Shown piece by piece: positions 8,388 to 17,111 of a stretch of DNA of 40,990 bases. A program made the position numbers and the translations under genes. Origin of the DNA: Thiotrichales bacterium (GTDB lineage Bacteria > Pseudomonadota > Gammaproteobacteria > JAABTG01); contig JAABTG010000030.1 of the NCBI GenBank assembly GCA_011389995.1, positions 1 to 40,990 on the forward strand, written 5' to 3'. The notes under the pieces were generated by a model. That model had not been told where the DNA came from, ran no database searches, and saw only the letters and a list, made by a program, of their open reading frames with translations. The number at the start of each line of letters is the position of its first letter. Within the stretch, counting starts at the first letter, position 1.

Positions 8388-8464
8388 GTAGGAGCGGGCT
8401 TGCCCGCGAACGCGGACGCCCGGACGGACCGCGGTGGCCCGTTCGCGCCCCAGGGCGCTCCTAC
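8388..8464. repeat. REP-like palindromic repeat, copy 1
   Basis: A 77-bp unit beginning GTAGGAGCGGGCTTGCCCGC and ending GGGCGCTCCTAC, so its ends are inverted repeats and the whole can fold into a long hairpin. It resembles the REP elements common in pseudomonads. It sits between mshM and mshL and could shield or attenuate the transcript there. Confidence 0.85.
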
Positions 8465-8498
8465 AGGGGCCCATCCCCGGCCGTGGGGGTACCCCACC

Positions 8499-8575
8499 GT
8501 AGGAGCGGGCTTGCCCGCGAACGCGAACGCCCGGACGGACCGAGGTGGCCCGTTCGCGCCCAAGGGCGCTCCTAC
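8499..8575. repeat. REP-like palindromic repeat, copy 2
   Basis: A second 77-bp copy in the same orientation, 111 bp downstream of the first and differing at only a few positions (for example GCGAACGCGAACG against GCGAACGCGGACG). The two copies make a REP doublet that fills most of the 300-bp gap between mshM and mshL, the only long gap within the pilus unit. Confidence 0.85.
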
Positions 8576-8676
8576 GGGATGGGCATTTATGGCAGACGGC
8601 GACGATTTACGACCGAGAGTGGTTTAAAATTCTTCGACTGGGGCCGACAAGGCAATAGGGGCATATGGGGAACATC

Positions 8677-10320
8677 ATGAAAAGAATGGTTTTGCTATTG
8701 GCGAGCGGCGTTCTGCTGGCGGGTTGCTCCTCGGCCCTGCCGCCGCCCCAGGAACCCTCGGCGGGCCACATCCGGCCCGATCCCGCTCCAACGGCCCCGG
8801 CGGACATCCCCGACCCGGTGAGCCAGGTACCCATCCTGCCGGAACCCTCGCCGACGCCCAAGCTGGAGACCTACACCGTGGTGGTGTCCGACGTGCCGGT
8901 GCGGGAACTGCTCTTCGCCCTGGCCCGGGACGCCAGCCTCAACGTGGACATCCACCAGGACATAGCCGGCACCGTCACCCTCAACGCGGTGGACCAGACC
9001 CTGCCCCAGATCCTCGAGCGATTGTCGCGCCAGGTGGACCTGCGTTACGAGATGTCCGGGAACCAGCTCGTGGTGATGCCGGACAGTCCCTATCTCGAGA
9101 CCTATAAAGTGGACTACGTGAATCTCGCCCGCTTGAGCTCCAGCGACGTCCAGCTGAGTACCGAGATCGCCTCGGTGGGTGAGTCGGGGAGCGGAGGCGG
9201 CGGCGGGGGCGGACGCGGTGGCGGCGGCGGGGGGCGGAGCGGCTCTTCCACCCAGGTGGACAACGAGTCCAATCACACCTTCTGGGAGACCCTGGAGACG
9301 AATATCCAGGCCATGCTTGGAACAGGCAGTGGCGATCAGGAGATCGTCATCAGCAACCGCGAATCCGGTGTCCTGACCGTGAGGGCCACGGAGGTGCAAC
9401 ATCGCCAGATCGGGGAATACATCGACCGTGTGGTCGCCAGTGTAAGCCGCCAGGTGCTCATCGAGGCCACCATCGTGGAAGTGGAGCTAAACGACGAGTA
9501 CCAGTCCGGGGTGGATTGGTCGAAGGTGGCCATCGGCGAGGGCCTTACGGTGCTGTCCGGGGCTGCCGGCATCAACGCTCCGGTGGGCGGCGCCCTGTCC
9601 ACCACGGCCTTCGGGGCAGCCAACAACATCCCCAGTTTCCTGCTGGATTTCCAGAGCAAGGATGACCGTAACGACGGTATCACCTTCACCGTCAGCCTGT
9701 TGAAGGAGTTCGGTAACGCCAGGGTGTTGTCCAGTCCCAAGCTGATGGCACTGAACAACCAGACCGCCGTGCTCAAGGTGGTGGAGAACTTCGTCTATTT
9801 CGAGATCGACCGGGATACCTCCCAGTCCGAGGCCTCCACCGTGACCACGGAGGAATCTAATATACTGACGGTGCCCGTGGGGCTCGTGATGCACGTGACA
9901 CCCCAGATCAGCGAGACCGATAATGTCATCCTGAATGTGCGCCCCACCATCTCCCGGGTCACCCAATTCGTCGCCGATCCCCTGAATCCCAATAATCTGG
10001 TGCCCCAGGTGGCGGTCAGGGAGATGGATTCGGTGCTCAAGGTGCCGAGCGGGCGCATTGCGGTGCTGGGCGGGCTCATGCAGGATGAGGATCGCCGCAC
10101 CACCAGTGGCCTGCCCGGGCTGCCGGACAACGGCGGCATCGGCGAGGCCTTCAAGCACCGCCGCAATCAGGTGACCAAGTCGGAGTTGGTGATCTTCATG
10201 CGTCCCCTGGTGGTACACGAGGCCGATATCGACAAGGACCTGCGGGAGTTCCGCCCCTTCCTGGAGCAGGCCTACCGGCTACCCGGTGGCTATTCATCCA
10301 CCACCGGCCCGCGGCCATGA
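8677..10320 (+). CDS. mshL: MSHA-type pilus secretin MshL
   Basis: Outer-membrane secretin through which the pilus leaves the cell. From the ATG at 8677 (547 aa) it has a lipoprotein signal, MKRMVLLLASGVLLAGC, with lipobox LAGC. An STN/N0-type domain follows (VVVSDVPVRELLFALARDAS, then LEQ-like repeats through VVMPDSP). A glycine-rich stretch sits near residues 170-185, and the C-terminal secretin core includes VLSSPKLMALNNQTAVLKV, VGLVMHVTPQIS and VLGGLMQDEDRR. An ATG at 8665 is possible, but GGGGA placed 5 nt before 8677 and the compact lipoprotein signal favour the later one. Its stop overlaps the start of mshN by four bases (ATGA), so they are translationally coupled. Confidence 0.95.
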   Translation: MKRMVLLLASGVLLAGCSSALPPPQEPSAGHIRPDPAPTAPADIPDPVSQVPILPEPSPTPKLETYTVVVSDVPVRELLFALARDASLNVDIHQDIAGTVTLNAVDQTLPQILERLSRQVDLRYEMSGNQLVVMPDSPYLETYKVDYVNLARLSSSDVQLSTEIASVGESGSGGGGGGGRGGGGGGRSGSSTQVDNESNHTFWETLETNIQAMLGTGSGDQEIVISNRESGVLTVRATEVQHRQIGEYIDRVVASVSRQVLIEATIVEVELNDEYQSGVDWSKVAIGEGLTVLSGAAGINAPVGGALSTTAFGAANNIPSFLLDFQSKDDRNDGITFTVSLLKEFGNARVLSSPKLMALNNQTAVLKVVENFVYFEIDRDTSQSEASTVTTEESNILTVPVGLVMHVTPQISETDNVILNVRPTISRVTQFVADPLNPNNLVPQVAVREMDSVLKVPSGRIAVLGGLMQDEDRRTTSGLPGLPDNGGIGEAFKHRRNQVTKSELVIFMRPLVVHEADIDKDLREFRPFLEQAYRLPGGYSSTTGPRP

Positions 10321-12050
10321 GCCTGCTCCTCGACGCCCTCAAACAGGCCGAGAAGGCGAAGCAGGAGCGCGCCGGGGAAGGGGGCGCTCCGGACCGCCTG
10401 GAGATGGAGGCCCCGCCGGCATCGCAGTCACCCGTGCCGGAGGACCGGGAGGCGCCCGGGGAAGGGCTCAGTATGGAACCTCTGGAAGAGGCCCCTGCGG
10501 GGGGAGTGCGTATGGAACACGACGAGGATCGCCGGGAACTGCCCGGGGAGGAAGACGGGGCCCTCGGTCTGGAGCGCCGGGATGACTCCGGGGAGAAGGG
10601 GGACAGCGACCGCCTGAACCTGGAGGCGCTGGCGTCGCGTCTGACGGAATCCCCCGGCCGCTTCGCGCGGCGGCCGGAAGACGAGGAACTGACCCCGCCG
10701 GCGGATACCGACGAGTTCGACCCCCACGCGGCCACCATGCCCTCCATGAAGAACGTGCAGCAGTCCCTGCGCGATTTCTACGACGGCACCGACAAGATGA
10801 CCGAGGAAGAGGTGACGTCGGCCATGGCGTCCCAGCGTGCCGCCGGTGCCGCCGGTGCCACCGGTGCCACCACCCGGGTCTCCCAGAAGGATGCCCGCAA
10901 CGTCTTCGCCGCCAAGGGCGCCGAAAAGAAGCCCATCCCGCGCCGTACCTGGGCCCTGGTGGGGGTGGCGGCGGTGCTGTTGGTGGTGGGGGTTGGCGGC
11001 TGGCTGTGGGTGTCCATGAGCGGGCTGACCACGGTCACGCGTCCGCCCGTCGCCCGTGCCCCTGTGCCCGCTCCGCCGGCCCAGGCTCCCGCCGCCGCGG
11101 CGCGCCCGTCCGTCGAGACCGTGCCCACGGCGCCCGCCGATACCCCGGTGCCCCCGCCCGCTCCCCGCGAATCCGCCATGACCCCCGAGGAGGCCCTGGC
11201 GGCGGCTACCACCCCCCGGGAACCCGCTCCCCCGTCGGGCGCGGCGACCTCGGCCACGACCCCGACCGGCGCCGCCGATGCGGCCCCGCCGGCGGGGGCG
11301 GCGGACCCGGCCCCCGCGCCCGAGCCGGCCCCGGCCCCCCCTGCCAGAGTGGCGGCAACCGATGATGCCGCACAGGCACAGGCAGAGGCACCGGCGCCGG
11401 CGCGGCCCGCGGCAGGGGAGGGCGCGCTGCCCATCCGCATCGATCGCAGCCCCGCCCGCGATCCCGAGTTCCGCCAGACCCGCGGCGCCTACGAGATGTA
11501 CCGCCGGGGCGACATGGCCGGTGCCGAGTCGGCCTACCGGCAGGTGCTGCGGAAGAGCCCGCAGAACCGGGATGCCCTGCTGGGACTGGCCGCGGTGGCC
11601 CTCAACAGCGGTCGGCCGGAGGAGGCCCAGGGCCACTACCTGCGCCTGCTGGCCCTGAACCCCAAGGACCGCCTGGCCCTGGCGGCGTTGACCTCCCTGC
11701 AGGCGGTCCAGGACCCGGTGCAGACCCTGAGCCGGCTCAAGGTGCTCCTCGACAGGAATCCCGAAGAGGGCTATCTGCACTTCGCCCTGGGCAACGTCTA
11801 CGCCGCCCAGAGACAGTGGCCGGCGGCGCAACAGGCCTTCTTCAACGCCTACCGCACCGACAAGTCCAACGGCGACTATGCCTTCAATCTGGCCATCAGC
11901 CTCGACCAGATGGGGCAGCACGCCGCGGCCCTGGACTATTACCGCGAGGCCCTGGCGCGCGCCGGCGAAGGGTCCGCCAGCTTCGACCGGGAGCGGGCGC
12001 AAAGGCGTATCGATGCCCTCGCCACACCCGCGGCTGCGCCGGCTTCATGA
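10317..12050 (+). CDS. mshN: MshN-like TPR protein
   Basis: Inner-membrane TPR protein of MSHA biogenesis, likely an assembly factor near the secretin. The 577 residues begin MSLLLDALKQAEKAKQE, the usual MshN/GspB-like start. A single membrane segment lies at about 205-228 (WALVGVAAVLLVVGVGGWLWV). A long proline/alanine-rich periplasmic linker (about 240-375) follows, then TPR helices from about residue 380: GAYEMYRRGDMAGAESAYRQ, LLALNPKDRLALAAL, LHFALGNVYAAQRQWPAAQQ, FNLAISLDQMGQHAAALDYY. It overlaps mshL at the start and mshE at the end, four bases each. Identification rests on architecture and position between mshL and mshE. Confidence 0.88.
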   Translation: MSLLLDALKQAEKAKQERAGEGGAPDRLEMEAPPASQSPVPEDREAPGEGLSMEPLEEAPAGGVRMEHDEDRRELPGEEDGALGLERRDDSGEKGDSDRLNLEALASRLTESPGRFARRPEDEELTPPADTDEFDPHAATMPSMKNVQQSLRDFYDGTDKMTEEEVTSAMASQRAAGAAGATGATTRVSQKDARNVFAAKGAEKKPIPRRTWALVGVAAVLLVVGVGGWLWVSMSGLTTVTRPPVARAPVPAPPAQAPAAAARPSVETVPTAPADTPVPPPAPRESAMTPEEALAAATTPREPAPPSGAATSATTPTGAADAAPPAGAADPAPAPEPAPAPPARVAATDDAAQAQAEAPAPARPAAGEGALPIRIDRSPARDPEFRQTRGAYEMYRRGDMAGAESAYRQVLRKSPQNRDALLGLAAVALNSGRPEEAQGHYLRLLALNPKDRLALAALTSLQAVQDPVQTLSRLKVLLDRNPEEGYLHFALGNVYAAQRQWPAAQQAFFNAYRTDKSNGDYAFNLAISLDQMGQHAAALDYYREALARAGEGSASFDRERAQRRIDALATPAAAPAS

Positions 12051-13753
12051 CCGTAGCCCAGACCCCAAGACGCATCGGCGAGGTCCTCGTCGCCAAGGGA
12101 CTGGTGAGCAAGGACCAGGTGGAGATCGCGCTGACCGAGCAGAAGCGCTCCAACCAGCATCTGGGCAAGATACTGGTGCGTCTCGGCTTCGTCACCGAGG
12201 GCGTCATCCGCGATGTGGTGGGCGGGTCCCTGGGCCAGGCCTCCATCGACATCAGCAAGGTGGTAGTGGACAGCGAGGTGGTGCGCCTGATCCCGCGGGA
12301 CGTGGCCCGGCGTTTCAACGTCCTGGCGGTGTCCCTGGAAGAGGACAAGAAGCTCCTCACGGTGGCCATGGGGGACACCTTCAACGTGGTGGCCCTGGAC
12401 AAGATCCGCACCCAGGTCGGCAACGACTACGACATCCGCCCGTTGCTCGCGGGCGAGGCCGAGATCGAGAAGGCCATCGACCAGTTCTATGGCTTCGAGC
12501 TGTCGGTGGACGGCATCCTGCGGGAGATCGAGACCGGCGAGATCGACTACCAGAGCCTCGAGGCCGAGACCGACGAGTACAGCCAGCCGGTGGTGCGGCT
12601 GGTGAACGCCCTGCTGTCGGACGCGGTGAAGCGCGGGGCCTCCGACATCCACTTCGAGCCCGAGCAGGAGTTTCTGCGCGTCCGCTACCGCATCGACGGC
12701 GTGCTGCGCCAGATCCGCAGCCTGCACAAGAATTACTGGTCCGCCATCGCGGTGCGCGTCAAGGTGATGTCGGCCATGGACATCGCCGAGATGCGGGCGC
12801 CCCAGGACGGACGCTTCTCCCTGTCGCTCTACGGTCGCGCCATCGACTTCCGGGTCTCCACCCTGCCCACCACCCACGGCGAGAACATCGTGCTGCGGGT
12901 GCTGGACCGCCAGAAGGGCATCGTGCCCCTGGACGGCCTCGGGCTGCACAAAGAGGAGCTGTCCCTGCTGCGCCTGATGATCGCCCGGCCCGAGGGCATC
13001 ATCCTGGTCACCGGCCCCACCGGCAGCGGCAAGACCACCACCCTCTACTCGCTGCTCATGCACCTCAACGACGAAGGGGTGAACATCATGACCCTGGAGG
13101 ACCCCGTGGAGTACCCCATGGGGCTCATCCGCCAGACCTCCGTCAACGATACCGTGAAACTGGACTTCGCCAACGGCATCCGCACCCTCATGCGCCAGGA
13201 CCCGGACATCATCCTGGTGGGCGAGATCCGGGACGAGGACACCGCCGAGATGGCGTTCCGGGCGGCCATGACCGGCCATCAGGTGTTCTCCACCCTCCAC
13301 ACCAATTCGGCGGTGGGGGCGGTGTCCCGGCTGCGGGACATCGGCATCAGCTCCGAGATCATGGCGGGCAACATCATCGGCGTGGTGGCCCAGCGGCTCA
13401 TCCGCACCCTGTGCGAGCACTGCAAGGAACCCTACGAGCCCTCCAAGGTGGAGCGCCAGCTCATGGGGCTGCATGTGGGGGATGCCGCGCCCACCCTCTA
13501 TGCCGCCAAGGGCTGCGCCAAGTGCGACAACCAGGGCTACAGGGGGCGTGTCGCGCTGATGGAGATCCTGCGGGTGGATGCGGAGATCGACATGCTGCTG
13601 GCCAAGGGCGCCACCATCCGTGATATCGCCAGGCAGGCCCAGGAGCGCCATTTCCGCTCCCTCGCGGATGACGGCATCCGCCGCGTGATGGAGGGCCTCA
13701 CCACCATCGACGAGATCTCCCGTGTGGTGGACCTGACGGACAGGCTCACCTGA
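12047..13753 (+). CDS. mshE: MSHA pilus extension ATPase MshE (GspE/PilB family)
   Basis: Cytoplasmic hexameric ATPase that powers pilus extension. 568 residues from the ATG at 12047, which overlaps the mshN stop as ATGA; the frame is open further upstream, but that part is within mshN. Residues 9-32 (R9, G11, G18, L29, Q32) fit the first MshEN c-di-GMP-binding motif and residues 38-61 the second, separated by the expected five residues, although the second lacks the leading Arg (His38) and the final Gln (Ser61). Later come the Walker A GPTGSGKTTTLYS, the Asp box MTLEDPVEY, Walker B IILVGEIRDEDTAE, the His box STLHTN, and a four-cysteine metal site, CEHC...CAKC. It works with MshG. Confidence 0.96.
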   Translation: MTVAQTPRRIGEVLVAKGLVSKDQVEIALTEQKRSNQHLGKILVRLGFVTEGVIRDVVGGSLGQASIDISKVVVDSEVVRLIPRDVARRFNVLAVSLEEDKKLLTVAMGDTFNVVALDKIRTQVGNDYDIRPLLAGEAEIEKAIDQFYGFELSVDGILREIETGEIDYQSLEAETDEYSQPVVRLVNALLSDAVKRGASDIHFEPEQEFLRVRYRIDGVLRQIRSLHKNYWSAIAVRVKVMSAMDIAEMRAPQDGRFSLSLYGRAIDFRVSTLPTTHGENIVLRVLDRQKGIVPLDGLGLHKEELSLLRLMIARPEGIILVTGPTGSGKTTTLYSLLMHLNDEGVNIMTLEDPVEYPMGLIRQTSVNDTVKLDFANGIRTLMRQDPDIILVGEIRDEDTAEMAFRAAMTGHQVFSTLHTNSAVGAVSRLRDIGISSEIMAGNIIGVVAQRLIRTLCEHCKEPYEPSKVERQLMGLHVGDAAPTLYAAKGCAKCDNQGYRGRVALMEILRVDAEIDMLLAKGATIRDIARQAQERHFRSLADDGIRRVMEGLTTIDEISRVVDLTDRLT

Positions 13754-14958
13754 TGGCGCTTTTCCAGTACAAGGCCATGAACCCCGCGGGGCGCCTCGCC
13801 GGTGGCCAGATGGAGGCGGTCAATCCGGCGGACCTGGAACTGCGCCTGGCCCGCATGGGGCTGGACCTGATCCGCTCCCGGGAGGTCAAGCGCCGGGTCC
13901 ACAGCTTCGGCCACAAGCGCATCACCCGCCAGGACCTCATCGGCTTCCTGTTTCACCTGGAGCAGCTGTCCAAGGCCGGCGTGCCCATCCTGGAGGCCCT
14001 GTCGGACCTGCGGGACACCATCGAGCACCCCCGCTTTCGCGAGGTCATCGCCTCCATCATCGAGAGCATCGAGGGCGGGGCCTCCCTGTCGGACGCCCTG
14101 GCCCAGCATCCCGGGGTGTTCGACGAGGTGATGGTGAACCTCATCCGGGCCGGTGAGACCAGTGGCGAGCTGTCGGCGGTGCTCGCCAACCTGACGGAGA
14201 CCCTGAAATGGCAGGATGACCAGATCCGGCAGATCAAGACCCTGATGATCTATCCGGCCGTCATCGCCGTGGTGATGACCGCGGTGATACTGTTCATCAT
14301 GACCTACATCGTGCCCCAGCTGGTGAAGGTCATCGAGGACATGGGCCAGGCCCTGCCCCTGCACACCCGCATCCTCATCGCCACCTCGGACTTCTTCGTG
14401 GATTACTGGTATCTGATAATCGCCCTGCCGGTGGCGCTGTTCGCGGGGCTCAAGTACGCCGTGCGGGTCAGCCCCTCCGCCCGTTTCACCGTGGACGATC
14501 TCAAGCTGCGGGTGTGGATCATCGGGCCCCTGCTCAAGAAGACCATACTGGCCCGCTTCGCCCATTTCTTCGCCCTCATGTACGGTTCCGGCATCACCGT
14601 GCTGGAGTGTGTGCGGGTGAGCGAGGAGATCGTGGGCAATGCCGCCATCAAGGACGCCATTCACCGCGCCGGCGGGCAGATCTCCGATGGTGCCAGCATC
14701 AGCCAGAGCCTGGAGTACGCCGGCCTGTTCCCGCCCCTGGTGCTGCGCATGGTGCGGGTGGGGGAGAATACCGGGGCCCTGGACCGCGCCCTGGCCAACG
14801 TCAGCTACTTCTACTCCCGCGATGTGGAGGACGCCGTCGCCCGCCTGCAAAAGGCCATCGAGCCCGCCATCACCCTGGTGCTGGGGGCGATTCTGGGTTG
14901 GGTGATGATTTCCGTGCTTGGACCCCTCTATGACCTTGTCGCTTCCGTTCAGATTTAA
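13753..14958 (+). CDS. mshG: pilus inner-membrane platform protein MshG (GspF/PilC family)
   Basis: Polytopic platform protein on which the extension ATPase acts. 401 residues beginning MALFQYKAMNPAGRLAGGQM, with two GspF repeats: LIGFLFHLEQLSKAGVPILE near residue 56, and a second, FAHFFALMYGSGITVLECVR, near residue 270. Membrane segments are seen at about 168-195 (MIYPAVIAVVMTAVILFIMT), 218-240 and 375-398. The start codon shares its A with the mshE stop (TGATG), so the two are coupled. Its end overlaps the next gene by 29 bases. Length and motifs are typical. Confidence 0.95.
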   Translation: MALFQYKAMNPAGRLAGGQMEAVNPADLELRLARMGLDLIRSREVKRRVHSFGHKRITRQDLIGFLFHLEQLSKAGVPILEALSDLRDTIEHPRFREVIASIIESIEGGASLSDALAQHPGVFDEVMVNLIRAGETSGELSAVLANLTETLKWQDDQIRQIKTLMIYPAVIAVVMTAVILFIMTYIVPQLVKVIEDMGQALPLHTRILIATSDFFVDYWYLIIALPVALFAGLKYAVRVSPSARFTVDDLKLRVWIIGPLLKKTILARFAHFFALMYGSGITVLECVRVSEEIVGNAAIKDAIHRAGGQISDGASISQSLEYAGLFPPLVLRMVRVGENTGALDRALANVSYFYSRDVEDAVARLQKAIEPAITLVLGAILGWVMISVLGPLYDLVASVQI

Positions 14959-16522
14959 CAGCGGGCCCAAGCGCGCCCTCTATGTGATGGGCCACCAGCT
15001 CACCGCCTATGAGTGGCGTCGTGGCGGCCTCACGGAGGCCTTCATGTTCCAACTCGGCGAGGAGGGCCTGTCGGAGTTCTCGTCCTACCTCCAGGAGGCC
15101 CCCTCCATTCCCGTCTACATGGTGGCGGACGTGGTGGAGGAGGAATACCGGCGCGATACCGTGCCCCACGTGTCGGGGCGGGACCGCCGCGGCATGGTGG
15201 AGGGACGAATCGCCCGCTACTTCCGCGACACCCCCTACCACACGGCCCGTTTGCAGGGCCGCGAGACGGCCGGCCGCAAGGATGACCGGGTGCTCTACAG
15301 CGCCATCACCAACCCCGGCCTGCTGACGCCGTGGGTGGATCGCGTCATCCAGGCCAAGGTGCCCCTGGCCGGCATCTACTCCCTGCCCCTGCTGTGCGAG
15401 ACCCTGGTGCCCTATGTGGCGGGTGAGGCCGGCCCGTCCCTGATCATGACCCTCCAGGGCTCGGGCAACCTGCGCCAGTGTTTTTTCAGCGGCAGGTATC
15501 TCAAGATGAGCCGTCTGGCCCATGTGCCCAGCAAGGAGCCCGCGGCGGTGGCCGACGCCATGCTGGACGAGGCGGAGAAACTGCGGCGCTATCTCAACAG
15601 CCTGCGGCTGCTGCCCCGGGATCGGCCCCTCAACGTCTATATGCTGACCCAGGGGCGTATCGCCGAGGTCCTCCATGCCCGGGCCCAGGACACCGACACC
15701 ATGCATTGCGTGCTGGTGGAGCTCTCCCGCGTCGCCGATGCCATGGGCATGAACCCCGCCTTCGTGTCCCCCTACTCCGATGCCCTGTTCGCCCATATGC
15801 TGTTGCGTCGACCGCCGGGCAACCACTACGCCACGCCGCGGGAACGCCGCTACAACACCCTGCGTTACGCCCGCAACGGCATGGTGGCGGCGGCCATGGT
15901 ATCGGGGTTGGGCGCAGTGGCCTGGAGCGGCCTCAACGTGGTGAACGGCATGATCCTCAGCCAGCGCAGCGAGGCCTCCCAGGCGCAGACGGCCTACTAC
16001 CAGCAGCGTTACAGCGAGGCCCGTACCGGCCTGCCCGAATTGCCCGCGGAGCCCCAGGAGCTCAAGCGCGCGGTGGATGCCGTGGCGACCCTGGACGAAT
16101 ACCGTACCCTGCCCCTGGAGGCCATGGAGCTCATCAGCCTGGCCCTGGACGCCTTTCCCCGGCTGCGGGTGGAACAGATGGAGTGGGGCCGGGGGCCGGG
16201 GCAGCCGCCGGCGGAAGAGGCCGCCGACAAGCGCAACAAACGGTACAACAAGAGAGACCAGCGTCCGGGGGACGAACACACGGTGCTGGATGGGCGTATA
16301 GACCCCTTTAACGGCGACTACCGGGCGGCCCTCGACATGCTGGAGGCCTTCGCCGCCAACCTGCGGGGGCTCCAGGGGGTGGTGGAGGTGAGGCTGCTGA
16401 AACTGCCCTTGAATCTCAGCCCCAACCAGCAGTTGTCGGGTAATGCCGTCGGTGACCGGGCCCGGGACGAGGCGGCCTTTTCCCTCATCGTGGTATTCGG
16501 AGACCAAGATGGACAGGCGTGA
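14930..16522 (+). CDS. MshI-like PilM/PilN-type alignment-complex protein
   Basis: Probable inner-membrane assembly protein that joins the cytoplasmic ATPase side of the pilus machine to the periplasmic alignment complex. 530 residues from the ATG at 14930. The N-terminal 320 residues (SGPKRALYVMGHQLTAYEWR, SLIMTLQGSGNLRQCFFSGR) look like an actin-fold PilM/GspL-type cytoplasmic domain. A membrane segment at about 320-342 follows (NGMVAAAMVSGLGAVAWSGL), then a PilN-like periplasmic part with coiled coil and a C-terminal domain (VEVRLLKLPLNLS). It thus appears to combine PilM and PilN roles. The sequence is divergent; the call rests on layout and position between mshG and the PilO-like gene. 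It overlaps mshG by 29 bases and the next gene by 14. Confidence 0.7.
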   Translation: MTLSLPFRFNSGPKRALYVMGHQLTAYEWRRGGLTEAFMFQLGEEGLSEFSSYLQEAPSIPVYMVADVVEEEYRRDTVPHVSGRDRRGMVEGRIARYFRDTPYHTARLQGRETAGRKDDRVLYSAITNPGLLTPWVDRVIQAKVPLAGIYSLPLLCETLVPYVAGEAGPSLIMTLQGSGNLRQCFFSGRYLKMSRLAHVPSKEPAAVADAMLDEAEKLRRYLNSLRLLPRDRPLNVYMLTQGRIAEVLHARAQDTDTMHCVLVELSRVADAMGMNPAFVSPYSDALFAHMLLRRPPGNHYATPRERRYNTLRYARNGMVAAAMVSGLGAVAWSGLNVVNGMILSQRSEASQAQTAYYQQRYSEARTGLPELPAEPQELKRAVDAVATLDEYRTLPLEAMELISLALDAFPRLRVEQMEWGRGPGQPPAEEAADKRNKRYNKRDQRPGDEHTVLDGRIDPFNGDYRAALDMLEAFAANLRGLQGVVEVRLLKLPLNLSPNQQLSGNAVGDRARDEAAFSLIVVFGDQDGQA

Positions 16523-17111
16523 TATCGACTGGTCCGTATTGCGGGGCAGCGTGGTGCTCCTGGTCATCACCCTGGTGGCGGGTAGTGTCATGGTCACCGC
16601 CAGCGCCTATTTCAAGGCCGAGCAGGAGCAGGCCTTCCAGACGGAGCAGCGCCGCTTCCTCAGCGCCAGCCGCAGATATCTGTCCGTGGATGAGGAGGAA
16701 CGCCTCATCCGGGAATACCTGCCCCGTTTCGAGCAATTGACGGCGGCGGGGCTCATCGGCGAGGAGCGGCGCCTGCAATGGCTGGAGACCCTGCGCCGCG
16801 TCAAGGAGGAGCTGCGGCTGCCCAGCCTGCAGTACAGTATTTCTCCGCGGGGCGAATACGAGCCCCCCGACAAGCTCCCCAGGAGCGATTTCGAGCCCTA
16901 CGCCAGCGCCATGGAACTGACCGCCGGGCTGGTCCATGAGGCCGATCTGTTTCGCCTGTTCGACGGCCTCGAAAAGAACGCCCAGGGTCGCTTCAGCGTC
17001 GACAGCTGCTCCCTGAGTCGGCGCGGCCGGGGCGACACGCCCCAGCCCGACGAGGCCAACCTCGCCGCCAGCTGCCGTCTGCTCTGGATCACCCTGAGGA
17101 ATCCGTCGTGA
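16509..17111 (+). CDS. MshJ/PilO-like pilus assembly protein
   Basis: Small bitopic inner-membrane protein, likely the PilO-like member of the alignment complex. 200 residues from the ATG at 16509, MDRRDIDWSVLRGSVVLLVI, with a membrane segment at about 10-34. A charged coiled-coil stretch (FKAEQEQAFQTEQRRFLSAS and onward to about residue 110) and a compact C-terminal domain (LFDGLEKNAQGRFSVDSCSL) follow, the usual PilO/MshJ plan. It overlaps the preceding gene by 14 bases, and its TGA overlaps the GTG of the next gene. Identity is inferred from architecture and order. Confidence 0.7.
   Translation: MDRRDIDWSVLRGSVVLLVITLVAGSVMVTASAYFKAEQEQAFQTEQRRFLSASRRYLSVDEEERLIREYLPRFEQLTAAGLIGEERRLQWLETLRRVKEELRLPSLQYSISPRGEYEPPDKLPRSDFEPYASAMELTAGLVHEADLFRLFDGLEKNAQGRFSVDSCSLSRRGRGDTPQPDEANLAASCRLLWITLRNPS

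Noticed and set aside
8639..8654. GG-N10-GC pair before mshL as a confident sigma-54 promoter
   Set aside because: Only the four invariant bases fit; the -12 block is AGGCA and it leaves almost no leader. It is kept only as part of a speculative finding.
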